This document shows, one piece after another, positions 1-8,545 of a DNA stretch of 64,000 nt (positions are counted from its first letter, which is position 1; each line of letters begins with the position of its first letter). This DNA comes from Gehongia tenuis. Lineage in GTDB: Bacteria; Bacillota; Clostridia; Christensenellales; NSJ-53. The DNA lies in assembly GCF_014384795.1 (NCBI RefSeq), contig NZ_JACRSR010000007.1, positions 4,982-68,981 of the forward strand. Reading direction: 5' to 3'. The notes under the pieces were generated by a model that saw nothing but the letters and a program-made list of their open reading frames with translations, had not been told where the DNA came from and ran no database searches. Position numbers and translations under genes: made by a program.

Positions 1-838
1 TGCGCATTTCCCGCACCGCGATCCGTTCTCCTTTCATGCCGACCAGTCGCCTCAGATGTTCCCGAGCCGCGCCCGCCCGCTCCTCCAGCGTGGGCGGTGC
101 CATCGGCGTCCCGGTTTTCCAAAGATGGACCGCTTCCCGAAAGATAAACGGATTTCCCATGGCTCCCCTTGCGATCATCACTCCGTCGCATCCCGTCTCC
201 TTCAGCATGGCCGTTCCATCCTCCGCGGAAAAAACGTCGCCATTTCCAATCACCGGAATATGAAGGGCCGCCTTTACCCGGCCAATGAACGGCCAATCGG
301 CCCTGCCGCTGTACTGCTGCTCCCGAGTCCTGCCATGAACAGTCACCGCGGCAGCACCCGCTTGCTCCATGGCCTTTGCAAATTCCACGCCGTTGACGTT
401 GGCGTCATCCCAGCCCTTCCTGAATTTAACCGTCACCACCGGCGCCGCCTTGGCCGCTGCCTCCACGATTTCAGCCGCCAGCCTCACGTCCTTCATCAGC
501 GCCGAGCCCTCGCCGTTTTTAACAATCTTGGGCGCCGGGCAGCCCATATTGATATCCACCCAATCAAAGCCCATATCCCGCACTTCCCGAACGCCACGGG
601 CCACAATTTCAGGATCACTGCCAAAAAGCTGCGCGGCCCTCGGTCTTTCCGAGGGGTCGGTTTTAAGAAGGTTCAGCGTAGCTTCACTCCCGTAGAGCAT
701 CCCCTTGGCGCTCACCATTTCCGTCACAGTCAGCGCAGTGCCCATCCTCTTGCACAGCGTGCGGAAGGGAATATCCGTCACGCCGGCCAGCGGAGCCAAA
801 ATAAAGGGATTGTCCAATTCAATATCTTTCACTCTCAT
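1..838 (-). CDS. dusB: tRNA-dihydrouridine synthase, DusB type (C-terminus beyond window)
   Basis: FMN-dependent reductase that reduces specific uridines of tRNA to dihydrouridine. Reading from the ATG at 838, the protein opens MRVKDIELDNPFILAPLAGV, the usual Dus TIM-barrel start. It continues with the NMGCPAPKIVKNGEGSALM stretch, which holds the catalytic Cys in a GCP motif, then FRKGWDD, the HGRTREQQYSG substrate/FMN motif, GNGDVFS and CDGVMIARGAMGNP. About 279 residues are present; the family is about 320-330, so the helical C-terminal part lies off the left edge. A minus-strand terminator just upstream (849-866) separates it from the next gene. The family call is strong; the DusB subgroup is inferred from sequence resemblance. 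Confidence 0.93.
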   Translation of the reverse strand, partial: MRVKDIELDNPFILAPLAGVTDIPFRTLCKRMGTALTVTEMVSAKGMLYGSEATLNLLKTDPSERPRAAQLFGSDPEIVARGVREVRDMGFDWVDINMGCPAPKIVKNGEGSALMKDVRLAAEIVEAAAKAAPVVTVKFRKGWDDANVNGVEFAKAMEQAGAAAVTVHGRTREQQYSGRADWPFIGRVKAALHIPVIGNGDVFSAEDGTAMLKETGCDGVMIARGAMGNPFIFREAVHLWKTGTPMAPPTLEERAGAAREHLRRLVGMKGERIAVREMR

Positions 839-841
839 GGC

Positions 842-868
842 AAAAAAAGCCGGCCTTTCGGCCGGCAC
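842..868 (-). terminator. Rho-independent terminator after the membrane protein at 885-1436
   Basis: A perfect 7-bp stem GCCGGCC/GGCCGGC with a four-base loop lies at 849-866. It is followed on the minus strand by a run of T (the A-run at 842-848). It sits between the stop of the upstream membrane protein and the start of dusB. Confidence 0.85.
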
Positions 869-884
869 TCCGTTTCTATCCGTT

Positions 885-1436
885 TTAGGGTTTCTGAGGA
901 ATGTAGCTTCCGGACTCATCCTCCGGCAGCAGTTCGATGAGTTCCAGCTTATCCAGCTTCCATTTGCCGTCCACCCGAAGCAGCGTCACCTTGTAGCGTC
1001 CGCCCTCCCAGGTCGGCGGAGAAATCTTCTCTCCCGCATCGATCTGCTCCTGGGTCATGGCATCCTTGTTCATCTCGCCCCGCACCGTCGCCCGCTCGGA
1101 GATCGTCGCCTCCGCGCTGTCACTCCACGGCCAGGCCCAGAGATGCTCCACATTGACTTCGTAGTCAAAATCGCTGATCTTAAAATTCTTGTAGAGGCCG
1201 CTGTTGAGCAGGGAATCCTGTTCAATAAATTCGGTCGTAAAGAATTTGGGCAGCTCCGTGCTGTCCTCCTGCTGCAAGACCACCTCGGCCCGCTTTTTCA
1301 TACCATCGGTGGTGAGCACGTAGCTATTGGTGATATCCATGGCCACCGAAAAGGCCATCACGATCACAGCGATGACCAACCCAATGATAAATAGATTCTT
1401 GACGACGAACCACAGGACTCTGGAAACGTACTTCAA
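885..1436 (-). CDS. Single-pass membrane protein of unknown function
   Basis: A 183-residue protein I do not recognise. Residues about 8-32 (FVVKNLFIIGLVIAVIVMAF) form one strong transmembrane helix near the N-terminus. The remaining 150 residues are soluble and probably outside the cell. They end in RYKVTLLRVDGKWKLDKLEL, a strand-rich ending reminiscent of NTF2-like or DUF4878-type extracytoplasmic domains; that resemblance is only an impression. The start is TTG at 1436, with GGAGG about 9 bases upstream. It has its own promoter (-10 TATAAT at 1482-1487 complement) and its own terminator, so it appears monocistronic. Confidence 0.75.
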   Translation of the reverse strand: MKYVSRVLWFVVKNLFIIGLVIAVIVMAFSVAMDITNSYVLTTDGMKKRAEVVLQQEDSTELPKFFTTEFIEQDSLLNSGLYKNFKISDFDYEVNVEHLWAWPWSDSAEATISERATVRGEMNKDAMTQEQIDAGEKISPPTWEGGRYKVTLLRVDGKWKLDKLELIELLPEDESGSYIPQKP

Positions 1437-1481
1437 GGAAATATCCTCCGTTCAAGGCTTTGAGACCCATATACGTGAGCT

Positions 1482-1511
1482 ATTATACCACAGAGAAAAT
1501 GGGTTTGTAAA
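1482..1511 (-). promoter_or_regulatory. Sigma-A-type promoter for the membrane protein gene
   Basis: On the minus strand TTTACA (1506-1511) and TATAAT (1482-1487) are separated by 18 bp. A TG lies one base upstream of the -10 (extended -10). Confidence 0.65.
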
Positions 1512-1514
1512 ATT

Positions 1515-2216
1515 TTAAATCTTACCGCTGCCGGACAAATCATTTAAAATCCATTCCGCAGCCTCCAGGGCGGTTGGAATGCTCTTAAAACCTGCCACAT
1601 TCTTCCGTATTAGAATTCCCCGAATGCCCGCCCTTTCCGCTCCCCGCACATCGGCCCTCGGATTATCCCCCACCATGTAGAAGGGACCCGCTTTCGCCCT
1701 ATTCATGGCCTCCCGATAGATCTCCGGCCGGGGCTTTTCATAGCCCACATCGTATGAGTTGACCACAAAATCCAAATAAGCCATGAGACCCAAATCCTCC
1801 AGGATGACCTCGAGGCCCGGCGAAAAATTGGACACCACCGCCGTATGAACTCCCTTTTCTCTAAGTTTCTTCAAAGCGGCCAGGGAGTCGGGAAAGAGTT
1901 TAAAGCGGCCGGGCCGGTTGTAGGCTTCAGGAATGTCCTCCGCCCAAAGACGGCTTTCCGCTTCGCCAAAGCCATTCACTCGATAGGCCCGTTCAAAATA
2001 GGGCGCATGATGATTCCACCAGGCCTTGGGCGTATCAAGTTCCGGATGACCCTTCTCCCAGGTCTGCCAGACAAAGCCCTCCTGAAGATAGGGGCTGAAA
2101 TGTTCCTTGGTGAAGCCGTGGCCGGGCAGCCGTACATCCAGCACCTCCGCCATGGAGGTGCCAAAGCTTCGATGCTCCACGAGCGTGCCGTCAAAATCCC
2201 AAAATACGTACGCCAT
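1515..2216 (-). CDS. HAD-superfamily hydrolase (haloacid dehalogenase/phosphatase type)
   Basis: A 233-residue HAD hydrolase. Motif I is FWDFDGTL (nucleophile Asp at residue 7 and the following acid/base Asp). Motif II is VVSNFS, the motif III lysine lies in GYEKPRPEIY, and motif IV is MVGDNPRADVRGAERAG. The large helical stretch between motif I and II is the C1-type cap of subfamily IA phosphatases. The substrate cannot be read from the sequence; likely a small phosphorylated metabolite. ATG start with AGGAGGG 6 bases upstream. It follows the MATE gene but is separated from it by a terminator. Confidence 0.9.
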   Translation of the reverse strand: MAYVFWDFDGTLVEHRSFGTSMAEVLDVRLPGHGFTKEHFSPYLQEGFVWQTWEKGHPELDTPKAWWNHHAPYFERAYRVNGFGEAESRLWAEDIPEAYNRPGRFKLFPDSLAALKKLREKGVHTAVVSNFSPGLEVILEDLGLMAYLDFVVNSYDVGYEKPRPEIYREAMNRAKAGPFYMVGDNPRADVRGAERAGIRGILIRKNVAGFKSIPTALEAAEWILNDLSGSGKI

Positions 2217-2229
2217 TGAACCCTCCTAA

Positions 2230-2264
2230 GAAAAACGTCTGGAGGAATTTCCTCCAGACGTTTG
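2230..2264 (-). terminator. Rho-independent terminator after the MATE transporter gene
   Basis: A 13-bp stem (AAACGTCTGGAGG paired with CCTCCAGACGTTT, 2233-2263) with a short loop. It is followed on the minus strand by TTTTTCTT. Confidence 0.9.
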
Positions 2265-2267
2265 CAT

Positions 2268-3644
2268 TTAGCCAGCGACGGATGTTTCCAGCGGCTGCAG
2301 ATTTTTGATATGCTTGCGATAGAGACTGGCGTAGAGGAAGATCCCCGCCACCAGCGAAACCACCTCCGCAATGGGGAAGGCATACCACACATAGCCAAGA
2401 CCCAGCTTGGACAGTCCATAGGCCACCGGCAGAATCACAACCAGCTGACGCAGCGCGGACAGGAACAGGCTCTTGCCGCCCTGACCCACTGCCTGGAATA
2501 CGGTGGAGAACATGATGCCCACCGCCGCGGGAATAAAGCAGGTGCTGATAATCTGAAGGGCGGGAATGCCAATTTCCAGCATGTAATCGGATGCGCTGAA
2601 GATCTTCAGCAGCAGTTCCGGGAAGATCAGGAAAATGAGATTGCCCACCAGCATGATGCACCCGCCGATGATGCAGCCATACTTGAATGCCTCGGTCATA
2701 CGCTTCTTGTTCTTGGCGCCATAGTTGTAACCCACGATGGGCAAAACGCCATGGGTTAGGCCGAACACCGGCATGAACACGAAGGACTGAAGCTTGTAAT
2801 ACACGCCCAGTACGGATACCGCCGTGCTGGAAAAGCCCGCCAGGATCGCGTTGAGCGCCGCCGTCAATACGGAGGTGATGGACTGCATAATGATGGAAGG
2901 CAGACCCACCGCGTAGATCTGTTTGGCCGTTTTGAAGCTGAATTTGAAGCCTTTAAAGCTGATCCTGACAGCGTGGTCCTTCCTGAAGATCACATACACA
3001 CTAAGCAGCATAGCAAGAATCTGGCCCGCCACCGTGGCGATAGCCGCGCCCGCAACGCCCATTGCCGGCATCCCCAGATAACCAAAGATCAAAATGGGGT
3101 CCAGGACGATGTTGGTTACGGCACCCACCAGGATGAAAATCATGGGATAGATCATGTTGCCCGTCGCCTGCAGGATTTTCTCAATGGCAATCTGCACCAG
3201 CATGCCAAAGGAGAAGATGGTCACGATATACCCGTACTGACAACCCATTTCCACAATGACCGGATTGTCGCTGAAGGCGCTGAAAAAAGTGCGGGTAAAA
3301 AAGATACCGAATAAAGCAAAGAGAACCCAGCTGAATAACGCTAATACTATGCCATGGGTAGCTGCAGTATCGGCCGCGTCTTGATTTTTCTCCCCAAGCC
3401 GCCGCGATATCAGGGAGTTAACACCTACACCTGTTCCCACGGCAACAGCCATAAGAACGGTCTGAACTGGAAATGCCAGCGAAACCGCCGTAAGGGCGTC
3501 CTCACTGACTTGGGCTACAAACATGCTGTCTACGATGTTATACAAGGACTGCACCAGCATAGAAAACATGGACGGCAGTGACATGGATATCAATAGTTTC
3601 AGCATTGGGGCGGTGCCCATTTTGTTCTCTTTTGCTTTTTCCAT
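2268..3644 (-). CDS. MATE-family multidrug/sodium antiporter
   Basis: A 458-residue polytopic membrane protein with about 12 hydrophobic segments, matching the usual length of MATE exporters. The N-terminal repeat has PSMFSMLVQSLYNIVDSMFV and the RLGEKN loop between helices. The second half repeats the pattern (GLPSIIMQSITSVLTAALNA ... GVYYKLQSFVFMPVFGLTHG), as expected from the two-bundle architecture. These transporters exchange Na+ or H+ for drugs or metabolites; the substrate is not inferable. ATG start with AAAGGAGT upstream, a good promoter at 3675-3703 and a terminator downstream: a single-gene unit. Confidence 0.93.
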   Translation of the reverse strand: MEKAKENKMGTAPMLKLLISMSLPSMFSMLVQSLYNIVDSMFVAQVSEDALTAVSLAFPVQTVLMAVAVGTGVGVNSLISRRLGEKNQDAADTAATHGIVLALFSWVLFALFGIFFTRTFFSAFSDNPVIVEMGCQYGYIVTIFSFGMLVQIAIEKILQATGNMIYPMIFILVGAVTNIVLDPILIFGYLGMPAMGVAGAAIATVAGQILAMLLSVYVIFRKDHAVRISFKGFKFSFKTAKQIYAVGLPSIIMQSITSVLTAALNAILAGFSSTAVSVLGVYYKLQSFVFMPVFGLTHGVLPIVGYNYGAKNKKRMTEAFKYGCIIGGCIMLVGNLIFLIFPELLLKIFSASDYMLEIGIPALQIISTCFIPAAVGIMFSTVFQAVGQGGKSLFLSALRQLVVILPVAYGLSKLGLGYVWYAFPIAEVVSLVAGIFLYASLYRKHIKNLQPLETSVAG

Positions 3645-3674
3645 TCAACCACTCCTTTTTCTTTCGATTACGTC

Positions 3675-3703
3675 AGTATAACCTACTTAACCAAAATGAT
3701 CAA
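3675..3703 (-). promoter_or_regulatory. Sigma-A-type promoter for the MATE gene
   Basis: Minus-strand TTGATC (3698-3703), 17-bp spacer, TATACT (3675-3680). Confidence 0.65.
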
Positions 3704-3715
3704 CTCTTTTTTCAT

Positions 3716-4318
3716 TTACTTTTTCATTCTGGCAAGGTACAGGTTCACTCCGCGGCAAAGCGCCTCATCCCGAATAGGGTCTTCCAGCTTGTCCGCCGGG
3801 ACAGGCGGCGCGGGATGTTCACATAGCCGCAGATTTTTCTCCATCCAAAGGACATCGTGCCACTGACCGTTCTTGAAGCCAGCCCTTTGAAAGATACCCA
3901 CACTGGAAAAACCAAGCGAACGGTGAAAGCGTTCGCTCTGCTCATTGGGCAGTCCAAGGCAGGCATAAGCATTGCAGTATCCCTGCTCCCTCAGCAGGAA
4001 CAGCAGCGCTTCATAGAGGGCCCGGCCCACGCCCCCTCGTTGCATGTCCAAATTCACGTAGATGGAGGTCTCCGCATCCCATTGGTAGGCCTGACGGGTA
4101 TGAAAACTGGAGGCATAGGCATATCCCTCCACCCTTCCATCCATTTCAAAGACCAGGTAAGGATATCTCTCCATCGTATGGGCGATTCGCTCTTCAAATT
4201 CCTGCACGGAGGGTACGCTGCATTCAAATGTCACAGGCGTATGCAGTACGTAGGGCGCGTAAATTTCCCGTATGCGCGCCGCGTCTTCCGGCTTGACCCA
4301 TCGAATTCGTGCCGTCAT
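3716..4318 (-). CDS. GNAT N-acetyltransferase, phosphinothricin acetyltransferase-like
   Basis: A 200-residue acetyltransferase. The opening IRWVKPEDAARIREIYAPYV followed by TPVTFE is typical of the PAT/Bar branch of GNAT enzymes. It is followed by GYAYASSFHTRQAYQWDAETSIYV and the acetyl-CoA loop RGGVGRALYEAL. FHRSLGFSSVGIFQRAGFKNGQWHDVLWM matches the conserved GNAT C-terminus. PAT relatives acetylate phosphinothricin, methionine sulfoximine or amino acids; which applies is not known. The 25-30 residues after the fold (LCEHPAPPVPADKLEDPIRD...) are an unusual tail. ATG start; an extended -10 (TGCTATAAT, 4341-4349 complement) lies upstream. Confidence 0.88.
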   Translation of the reverse strand: MTARIRWVKPEDAARIREIYAPYVLHTPVTFECSVPSVQEFEERIAHTMERYPYLVFEMDGRVEGYAYASSFHTRQAYQWDAETSIYVNLDMQRGGVGRALYEALLFLLREQGYCNAYACLGLPNEQSERFHRSLGFSSVGIFQRAGFKNGQWHDVLWMEKNLRLCEHPAPPVPADKLEDPIRDEALCRGVNLYLARMKK

Positions 4319-4340
4319 TCCTCATCCCTCCAATGCCTTT

Positions 4341-4349
4341 ATTATAGCA
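4341..4349 (-). promoter_or_regulatory. Extended -10 promoter element for the GNAT gene
   Basis: TGCTATAAT on the minus strand about 25 bases before the start codon. No convincing -35 is seen, which is usual for extended -10 promoters. Confidence 0.45.
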
Positions 4350-4366
4350 TTCCGGGCTGTGAAGGG

Positions 4367-5428
4367 CTACCGGCTTTCGAAATAAGCTTTGTTGTGCAGT
4401 GCCGCTGGGTCATGGGGCTTGACAGCCAGCGCCTTTTCGTTGTATACATTGGCTTTAGCCCGCTCTCCCAGCCGGTCCCACAGAACGCACAGCTGCATAT
4501 AGGGAATATAATCATAACAGTCCGGCATGCGGAATCCGTCCGCCTCCGGATCAAAGTGCATACCCGCCGCCAGCTCATACCAGAAAGCGGCCATGGCATA
4601 GGCCTGCTTATCCATAAAGTGTTCACCGATATCGCAGCAGATCTCCGCCCGGGGAACATCCAGCTTGAAACTGTCAAAAAGAATGGCGAGCGCCTTTTCC
4701 GGCTCTTCCAGAACCCGCCATGCCCGCGCCAGAAGCTGGCATGCCTCAATGCGGTTCTCCATCCATCCCCCGTCCGCCTCATAAAAACTTTTCAGAACCC
4801 GAATGGCATCCTCATACCGTCCATGATAAAATAGCTCCCGCCCATAATAATAGCGATGCCTCAAATCCATGGGAACACCCTGGCTCATCATTTGTTCGAA
4901 AATATGCAGATTCCGATCAGGATCCTTGACGGAAAGCTTGCGGTGGCTGACGGAAACGTCGCTTTTGATCGTTCGTCCGGAAAGGGGGATAATTTCATGC
5001 ACTCTTCCCACCCACCGGTAATTGCGGCTCCTTTTCACCAGCCGCTCCCGAAAATTGGTGAAGTTTGCTCTGCCCTCTTCGTCAAAGCCGAGATCATACC
5101 GGGCCAGCACCATATCCACTTTCGGATCCAGCGTTTTTTTGAGTTCCAGCCAGCTTTTGGGGTCCTCGATCACATCGTCGGCGTCCAGCCAAAGGATGTA
5201 TTCCTGAGTCGCTTTGGAAAAGGCAAAATTCCGTGCGGCGGCAAAGTCGTCCACCCAGCAAAAATCGTAAACATGATCGGTGTAATGCCAGGCGATGTCC
5301 TTGGTGGCATCCGTTGAGCCGGTGTCCACCACCACGATCTCATCGGCGATTCCCCGAACACTGTTAAGACATCTAGCCAGCACCTCCTCCTCGTCCCGGA
5401 CAATCATGCACAAACTGATGGTGATCAT
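4367..5428 (-). CDS. GT2-family glycosyltransferase with TPR-like C-terminal half
   Basis: A 353-residue protein with an N-terminal GT-A domain. It begins MITISLCMIVRDEEEVLARC, then EIVVVDTGSTDAT and the metal-binding LWLDADDVIE (DAD). The second half is helical with TPR-like repeats (RYEDAIRVLKSFYEADG, EPEKALAILFDS, AYAMAAFWYELAAG, ALAVKPHDPAALHNKAYFES). This domain order is typical of 'SunS/TPR' GT2 proteins of Bacillota that glycosylate peptides or cell-surface products. The start is taken at 5428 because AAGGAGGGG lies just upstream; an in-frame extension to 5509 would run through the amidase terminator. Acceptor unknown. Confidence 0.87.
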   Translation of the reverse strand: MITISLCMIVRDEEEVLARCLNSVRGIADEIVVVDTGSTDATKDIAWHYTDHVYDFCWVDDFAAARNFAFSKATQEYILWLDADDVIEDPKSWLELKKTLDPKVDMVLARYDLGFDEEGRANFTNFRERLVKRSRNYRWVGRVHEIIPLSGRTIKSDVSVSHRKLSVKDPDRNLHIFEQMMSQGVPMDLRHRYYYGRELFYHGRYEDAIRVLKSFYEADGGWMENRIEACQLLARAWRVLEEPEKALAILFDSFKLDVPRAEICCDIGEHFMDKQAYAMAAFWYELAAGMHFDPEADGFRMPDCYDYIPYMQLCVLWDRLGERAKANVYNEKALAVKPHDPAALHNKAYFESR

Positions 5429-5488
5429 TCCATCCCCTCCTTCAATCGCTTCTCCTAGCAATATATGAACCAGGGGATGGGATAGGTT

Positions 5489-5524
5489 CAAAAAAAGGAC
5501 CCGTACCAATCAAGGTACGGGTCC
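5489..5524 (-). terminator. Rho-independent terminator after the amidase gene
   Basis: An 11-bp stem GGACCCGTACC/GGTACGGGTCC (5497-5524) with a 6-base loop, followed on the minus strand by a T-run of about 7. Confidence 0.9.
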
Positions 5525-5538
5525 TCCGTGGTATCTAA

Positions 5539-8367
5539 TTATACGCCGTAATACTGGAAGATGGCCTTCACAACACCATCCGCGGCCTTGTGCTGGTATG
5601 CTTCGTTCACCAGCTTGCTGCGGTCGCTGGGGTTGCTGAGGTATCCAACCTCCACCAGTGCCGAGGGCAGATTCTGCTCTCTGAGCACGCACAGGGAGGT
5701 GCCATTGTTGATGTAGCGCCGGTTCGTTCCCATGGTGGAACTGACCTGATCCAGCAACAGGTTGGCCAGCCGGATGCGAGCGCTGTCATTGTAGGCCGAG
5801 AAGTAGCTGCTGGCATACTCCGTACCGCTGCTGACGTAGTAAATCTCCGTGCCGCTGGCTGTGGTTCCTCCATTGGCCATGGCATTGGAATGGATGGAGA
5901 CAAACATGTAATTGCTCTCCAGTTCCCGCTGCCACTCAAAAGTCTTAGCAAGATCGGGAAGGATCGCCTTGGTATACCCGCCATAGATCTGGCTGTCCGT
6001 CCGCTGGCCGCTGAGATGGGCGGTGTATTCGCCGATGATGCGGTTCATGTCGGCAATTTCCTCGGTCAGCTTGGTGATCTCATCATCCAGCTTCGTCAGC
6101 TCCTCTTTCTTGGGCGTGAGCTGGACCATGATCTCCGCCAGTGCACCGGAGGGGTTCTTCGCAACCTCCAGCGTGAAGGGCGCGGTCACCGTATCCTTCA
6201 TAGCCTTTACCTTGGCCTCAAATTCCGTCAATAGAGCGTTGTCCACCCTGCTGTCGGCCTTAGCCGCGTCCAGCACAGCCTCAGCGTACAGCGCCTTGTA
6301 GGCCGCCGTATCCTTCAGCGCATTGGGCAGGCCATAAAGTGCCATGGCCTCATCGGCCTTCTCCTTGAGCGCAGTCACCAAAGCGCTGTCGCTGGTTCCA
6401 GCCAGGCGTGCCAGCTGAATCCCGCTGGAGCGGTAGGCGACAGGATTAGCCTCCGGAGTCCCGAGAGGTGACGCTGTGGCCGAAGGACTGGGAGAAGGCG
6501 AAGCATCGCTGCCATTATCCCCCGAAGGAGAGGTTGAAGGGGAAGCCGAAGGACTGGCATTATCGGACGGGCTGTTCGACGGAGATGATGAAGGGGAGTT
6601 TCCGTTATCAGGGGAAACCGGTGATGCCGAAGGCGATGATGGCGTTACCGCGCCATTCAGCACCTCAAAAAGTCCGTCCATCTCACCCACCGCCCCATCG
6701 ATGGCCCTTTGATAGTCGGCATTGCCGGCAACCGCTTGGTTCAGCACCCGAACCGCCGTGGCCGAATCGGTGAGCTGGTCGGCTTTCGCCTGCAGCGCTT
6801 CCACTTCCTCCGCCAAAGGCGTCTTCTGGGTGTTCAGCGCTGCAAGTTTCTCATTGCGGCCCGGAAGCAGCGCCTGCAGGCTCGCCCGGTTCACAATGGA
6901 CATACGGGGATAAAGATCCACCGTACTGTCCCCTTCACGGATCATGATGACCGTAGCGCCGCTGCGCTCAAGGGCCGCCTTTACCTTGGCCGTGATATCC
7001 CGGTTCACGTTCTTTTCATAGACGCCGCCATAAACGGCACCGGAGGAGGAACCGCCATGACCGGCATCCAGGAAGATCACCTTGCCTGCAAGACGGCTGC
7101 TGCTTCCAATGGTGGACGAACCGGTTTCAGGTAGCTCCGGATCGGAGCCACCGCCGGTGGAATTGGGCGTGTAATTCACATAATCCGCCGACACATAACC
7201 CACACCGCCGTTGAAGATAATCTTATACCAGCCGCTCAGCACCTGGGTCACCGTGATAGCGGTGTTCTTGTTCAAAGAACCAATCTTGCTGTAACCGGTG
7301 CCTGCGCCGCTGCGCACGTTCAGCACCACAGCCGTCACAACACCGGTGCCAATGCCCTCACCCGGATTGGGATTCTCCGGCGTGGTGGAGCCGCCACCGT
7401 TGGGGCTGTAGCTCAGATAATCACCACTCACATAACCAATGCTGCCATTGTAATCAATCTTGTACCAGCCGTTGGCGCCATCATACACCGACACCTTGGC
7501 GCCCTTGCGCAGGGTGCCCATCACGCGATAACCAGTGGAAGGCCCGCTGCGGACGTTAAGCGCCGAAGCCGTCACCGTACCCGTTCCAATAATATCGGGA
7601 GTCGTGGGCGTAGGCGGCGTGGTGGAACCGCCGCCGCTGGCGCTGTAGCTCAAGTAGTCGCCGCTCACATAGCCTACACCGCCGTTGTAAGCGATTTTGT
7701 ACCATCCACCCATTTGCTCATAAACAGAAACCGCGGCACCCTTACGAAGCGTACCCATGACACCGTAACCGGTGGAAGGTCCGCTGCGGACATTGAGCGC
7801 TGAGGCCGTCACCGTACCCGTTCCAATGACCGTACCGGGATCGGTGGGCGTGGAGGGCGTGGACGAGCCGCCGCTTATGGTGAGATACTCGCCGCTCACA
7901 TAGCCCGTAAGACTGCCATAGGAAATCTTATACCAACCGCCGGACTGCTCCAACACGCTCACGGTAGTGTTGCGGGTAAGAGAGCCGATCTTGCTGTAAC
8001 CGGTGGAAGGTCCGCTGCGGACGTTGAGCACCGAAGCTTTCACCACGCCGGTGCTTCCGCTCGGGGCGGATGAAGAACCCGAGCCCACGGAGGTCACATA
8101 GTCCATATGAATGTAACCGGTCCGTCCGTTGTAGCTGATCGCGCCCCAGGAACCGCTGATGCTGCTGACAGCAACCTCACGGCCTCTGGTCAAGGTCCCG
8201 ATCACCGACGTTCCGGTGGAAGGTCCGCTGCGGACATTGAGCGCCGAAGCCGTCACACGGTAGGTGCCCCCTTCCGCCTTTGCGGTCGTGGCCGACAGCG
8301 GCGCAAAAAGCGTGAACACCATTGCCACCACCAATGCCACGGCTAAACTTCTCTTTTTCAAACCCAT
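5539..8367 (-). CDS. Secreted N-acetylmuramoyl-L-alanine amidase with five SH3b repeats and a large insertion in the catalytic domain
   Basis: A 942-residue exported peptidoglycan hydrolase. Residues 1-32 are a signal peptide (basic start, hydrophobic core, ATTAKAEG cleavage region). Five SH3b (SH3_3) cell-wall-binding modules follow at about 35-93, 108-165, 184-242, 262-321 and 341-400, each with a LNVRSGPSTGYS-type strand and GYVSGDYL end, joined by Ser/Gly/Pro/Thr linkers. The Amidase_3 domain starts at about 427. Zn ligands are recognisable as H437 (DAGHGG), E451 (YEKNVNRD) and H826 (SIHSNA), with catalytic E906 (ALVEVGYLSN). Between E451 and H826 lies about 310 extra residues (497-805): two helical, coiled-coil-like blocks around a Ser/Pro-rich linker (575-640). 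Typical Amidase_3 domains are about 175-200 residues. Monocistronic. Confidence 0.93.
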   Translation of the reverse strand: MGLKKRSLAVALVVAMVFTLFAPLSATTAKAEGGTYRVTASALNVRSGPSTGTSVIGTLTRGREVAVSSISGSWGAISYNGRTGYIHMDYVTSVGSGSSSAPSGSTGVVKASVLNVRSGPSTGYSKIGSLTRNTTVSVLEQSGGWYKISYGSLTGYVSGEYLTISGGSSTPSTPTDPGTVIGTGTVTASALNVRSGPSTGYGVMGTLRKGAAVSVYEQMGGWYKIAYNGGVGYVSGDYLSYSASGGGSTTPPTPTTPDIIGTGTVTASALNVRSGPSTGYRVMGTLRKGAKVSVYDGANGWYKIDYNGSIGYVSGDYLSYSPNGGGSTTPENPNPGEGIGTGVVTAVVLNVRSGAGTGYSKIGSLNKNTAITVTQVLSGWYKIIFNGGVGYVSADYVNYTPNSTGGGSDPELPETGSSTIGSSSRLAGKVIFLDAGHGGSSSGAVYGGVYEKNVNRDITAKVKAALERSGATVIMIREGDSTVDLYPRMSIVNRASLQALLPGRNEKLAALNTQKTPLAEEVEALQAKADQLTDSATAVRVLNQAVAGNADYQRAIDGAVGEMDGLFEVLNGAVTPSSPSASPVSPDNGNSPSSSPSNSPSDNASPSASPSTSPSGDNGSDASPSPSPSATASPLGTPEANPVAYRSSGIQLARLAGTSDSALVTALKEKADEAMALYGLPNALKDTAAYKALYAEAVLDAAKADSRVDNALLTEFEAKVKAMKDTVTAPFTLEVAKNPSGALAEIMVQLTPKKEELTKLDDEITKLTEEIADMNRIIGEYTAHLSGQRTDSQIYGGYTKAILPDLAKTFEWQRELESNYMFVSIHSNAMANGGTTASGTEIYYVSSGTEYASSYFSAYNDSARIRLANLLLDQVSSTMGTNRRYINNGTSLCVLREQNLPSALVEVGYLSNPSDRSKLVNEAYQHKAADGVVKAIFQYYGV
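7168..8265 (-). repeat. Five tandem SH3b-coding repeats within the amidase gene
   Basis: Five copies of about 180-240 bp. The stretch encoding LNVRSGPSTG is nearly identical at DNA level in several copies (for example near 7531-7570, 7771-7810, 8011-8040 and 8215-8250). This suggests recent duplication or gene conversion. Copies 3 and 4 are the closest pair. Confidence 0.85.
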
Positions 8368-8427
8368 GTTGTGCCTCCTCGTAATAGAAACGAAATCTTT
8401 TGTAACGCAATTTTAAAAACTATACTA

Positions 8428-8457
8428 ACTATACTGCAAGATGTCTCTATGCGTCAA
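8428..8457 (-). promoter_or_regulatory. Promoter for the amidase gene
   Basis: Minus-strand TTGACG (8452-8457), 18-bp spacer, TATAGT (8428-8433). A second TATAGT lies 9 bases further downstream. Confidence 0.6.
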
Positions 8458-8545
8458 GATCATAAACCATCTTTTCTGCGCCATAATTTTCCGGCTCATA
8501 ATGGTTGGACGTTCCTATTTCGCTTAAAGTTTCCTGAAAAATAAT

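Noticed and set aside
56..940. Plus-strand open frame over dusB
   Set aside because: The minus strand encodes a clear dihydrouridine synthase, and the plus frame crosses a terminator and the next gene.
7168..8265. CRISPR-like repeat array
   Set aside because: The periodicity is in-frame, coding for SH3b modules of about 60-80 residues; no short repeat-spacer pattern.
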